From Pseudomonas helleri (GTDB lineage Bacteria > Pseudomonadota > Gammaproteobacteria > Pseudomonadales > Pseudomonadaceae): a stretch of DNA of 64,000 nt. The notes under the pieces are model-generated. The model was not told the origin of the DNA and searched no databases. It saw only the letters and a list, made by a program, of their open reading frames with translations. Shown piece after piece: positions 62,412 through 64,000 of this stretch; position 1 is the stretch's first letter; each line of letters opens with the position of its first letter. The position numbers and the translations under genes were made by a program. The DNA is taken from the NCBI RefSeq assembly GCF_009600315.1, contig NZ_WIWC01000001.1:62001-126000 (forward strand), given 5' to 3'.

Positions 62412-64000
62412 TCAGCCCTCGCGCAAGACTGTCAGCGGGCTGGCATTGAGCGCTCTGCGGGTGCCAAATACGCCAGCAGCCCCCACCATCAGCGCACCCA
62501 CTAGCGGCAACAACAGCAGCCAAGGGTGTGGATGCCACGGCAAGTCGAAGGCAAACCGGTAAAGCACCAGACTCACCAGTTCGGTGCCCAAAGCTGCCAA
62601 CAAACCGCTGGTTGCGCCCAGCAGGCCGAATTCGATGCGCCGGGCCTTGACCAGCAGCTGTCGTTCGGCGCCCAACGCGCGCAATAGAGCGCCCTGGCGA
62701 ATACGTTCGTCCAGTGTCGATTGCAGGCCGGAAAACAACACCGCGAGCCCGGCAGCCAATACGAACAGCAACACGTATTCAATCGCGATGGTCACTTGCG
62801 CCAAAATACTGCGCAACTGTGCGAGCAGCGCTTCGATGGGCAGAATGGTCACTGCCGGGAAGCTGCGTGACAACTCGATGATTTCCTTGTCATGCCCCGG
62901 CGCCAGATAAAAGCTGGTGAGGTAAGTGGTGGGCAGGTCCTGTAGGGTTCCCGGCTGGAAAATCATGAAGAAGTTTGGCTGGAAGTTGTCCCAGTTGATG
63001 GTGCGCAAACTGGTGACTTGCGCCTCGCGATTGACCCCGCCAACGGTAAAGGTCAGGTGGTCGCCCACCTTCAGTTTCAGGCTCTCGGCGACTTTGGCTT
63101 CGACCGAGACGCCGGGAATATCCCCTTCAGGCTGAGCACTCCACCATGCACCCTCTGTCAGTTTATTGCCCTCGGGCAACTGGGCGGCCCACGTCAGACT
63201 CAGGTCGCGCTGGATGGCTTTGTCGCCACTGGAGTCTTTAGTGACGATCTCTTGCACCGGCTCGCCATTGATGCTGACCAACCGTCCGGGAACCACTGGA
63301 TAAAGCGGCGCTGCCTGAGCTTGAAGTTCATGCAGGCGAGCGCCGAAGGCGTCTTTGTCAGCCGGCAAAATGTTCAGGGCGAAATAGTTGGGCGCGTCTT
63401 TGGGCAACTGGTTTTGCCAGGTGTCCAGCAGTTCACCGCGCAGCAAAGCGATTAGCGCCATCGACAGCAGGATCAGGCCAAAAGCCAGCGATTGGCCCGC
63501 CGCTGCCAGCGGCTGACGCAGTAACTGGCCCAAGCCCAGTCGCCACGCCAAACTGGCCCGCGCCATTAATCGGCGCAGGCTTTGCAAGCCCAGTAATAAC
63601 AAGCCGCCGAGCACCAATGCGGCAATTACACCGCCGCCGAGCAGGGCGAAGGTCAGGACCAGATCCAGACTCATGCGCCACATGATCAGGCCGAGGGCCA
63701 GCAAGGCCGCCCCGTATACGGTCCAGGTGCTGGCCGGAACAGGGAGCATGTCGCGGCGCAAGACCCTCAAAGGCGGCACGCGCCCCAGTGCAGCCAGCGG
63801 AGGCAACGCGAAGCCGGCCAAGGCGACGAGTCCCGTGGCCATACCTGCGATGGCTGGCATGAGGCCGCCTGGTGGCACATCCGAAGGCAGCAAATTATGC
63901 AGGATGGCAAACAATCCGAGCTGCGCAATCCAACCCAGCAAGGCTCCGGCGATGCTGGCCAGCAACCCCAGTACCGCCAGTTGCAAGGTGAATAGCCACA
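62412..64000 (-). CDS. FtsX-family ABC transporter permease (5' end outside window)
   Basis: The frame stays open to the right edge of the window, so the N-terminus is missing; about 529 residues are visible. It shows several hydrophobic helices, a long periplasmic domain (around [18 protein letters not shown] and [17 protein letters not shown]) and a C-terminal FtsX helix set ([59 protein letters not shown]). It resembles YbbP-type permeases, whose ATPase YbbA usually lies nearby. Likely a lipid- or lipoprotein-related exporter. Confidence 0.88.
   Translation of the reverse strand, partial: WLFTLQLAVLGLLASIAGALLGWIAQLGLFAILHNLLPSDVPPGGLMPAIAGMATGLVALAGFALPPLAALGRVPPLRVLRRDMLPVPASTWTVYGAALLALGLIMWRMSLDLVLTFALLGGGVIAALVLGGLLLLGLQSLRRLMARASLAWRLGLGQLLRQPLAAAGQSLAFGLILLSMALIALLRGELLDTWQNQLPKDAPNYFALNILPADKDAFGARLHELQAQAAPLYPVVPGRLVSINGEPVQEIVTKDSSGDKAIQRDLSLTWAAQLPEGNKLTEGAWWSAQPEGDIPGVSVEAKVAESLKLKVGDHLTFTVGGVNREAQVTSLRTINWDNFQPNFFMIFQPGTLQDLPTTYLTSFYLAPGHDKEIIELSRSFPAVTILPIEALLAQLRSILAQVTIAIEYVLLFVLAAGLAVLFSGLQSTLDERIRQGALLRALGAERQLLVKARRIEFGLLGATSGLLAALGTELVSLVLYRFAFDLPWHPHPWLLLLPLVGALMVGAAGVFGTRRALNASPLTVLREG

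Overview
The window is a Pseudomonas chromosome, most likely of the fluorescens lineage (a P. fragi/lundensis-like species is a guess). Several things point to this: the rnd-ycgL-hydroxyacid dehydrogenase-nitroreductase-ycgN order, a kdpFABC operon followed by kdpDE, Pseudomonas-type REP pairs at four places, and GC-rich codon use. No rRNA gene, complete tRNA or CRISPR array was found.

Positions 1-4046 are the right end of an AT-rich integrated element. It carries a tyrosine integrase reading leftward, a tail end of a tRNA-Ser gene (probable attR) with the tRNA terminator behind it, a leftward chain of very small overlapping genes including a zinc-ribbon protein, a tandem-duplicated start region in front of a 46-residue low-complexity protein, and a large palindromic, hairpin-rich stretch (1851-2093) that no gene explains.

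From 4506 to 22107 lies core and semi-core metabolism and regulation. It holds an alpha/beta hydrolase, a pirin facing a GlxA-type AraC regulator, and two related winged-helix/ATPase regulators that converge and overlap tail to tail, one of them apparently truncated. The complete regulator is divergent from a four-gene operon (perhydrolase-like hydrolase, membrane-anchored ABM monooxygenase, YtcJ-like amidohydrolase, isochorismatase-like hydrolase). Next come an MscS channel with a cyclic-nucleotide-binding tail, a LysR regulator, the reverse transsulfuration pair (cystathionine beta-synthase and gamma-lyase), and methionine aminopeptidase coupled to a ParD-like antitoxin.

Positions 22173-31323 look like a ring-cleavage catabolic cluster: a LysR regulator, an extradiol-type dioxygenase, an aldehyde dehydrogenase, an alpha/beta hydrolase, then on the other strand an FAH-family hydrolase, an NTF2-like protein, an atypical SDR, a DUF3500 protein with a histidine-rich tail and a dienelactone hydrolase. 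A flavin monooxygenase remnant lies at its edge. poxB follows.

Positions 33382-34882 are a compact AT-rich cassette of an orphan Hcp (type VI secretion), a DUF4225-like putative effector and a small membrane protein that is probably its immunity protein, joined by ATGA stop/start overlaps. After a glutamine-synthetase-family enzyme, a methyltransferase and an AmpC beta-lactamase without a neighbouring ampR come rnd-ycgL and its usual neighbours, a secreted protein with a degenerate peptidase-like site, and a short RHS-core protein with an unknown C-terminal domain. The rest is the kdpFABC-DE potassium system (with a REP pair between kdpC and kdpD), a patatin phospholipase, a lipoprotein, CHAD, thioesterase, MCP, tatD, an MltF-like transglycosylase, DoxX, greB and the end of an FtsX-family permease that runs out of the window.
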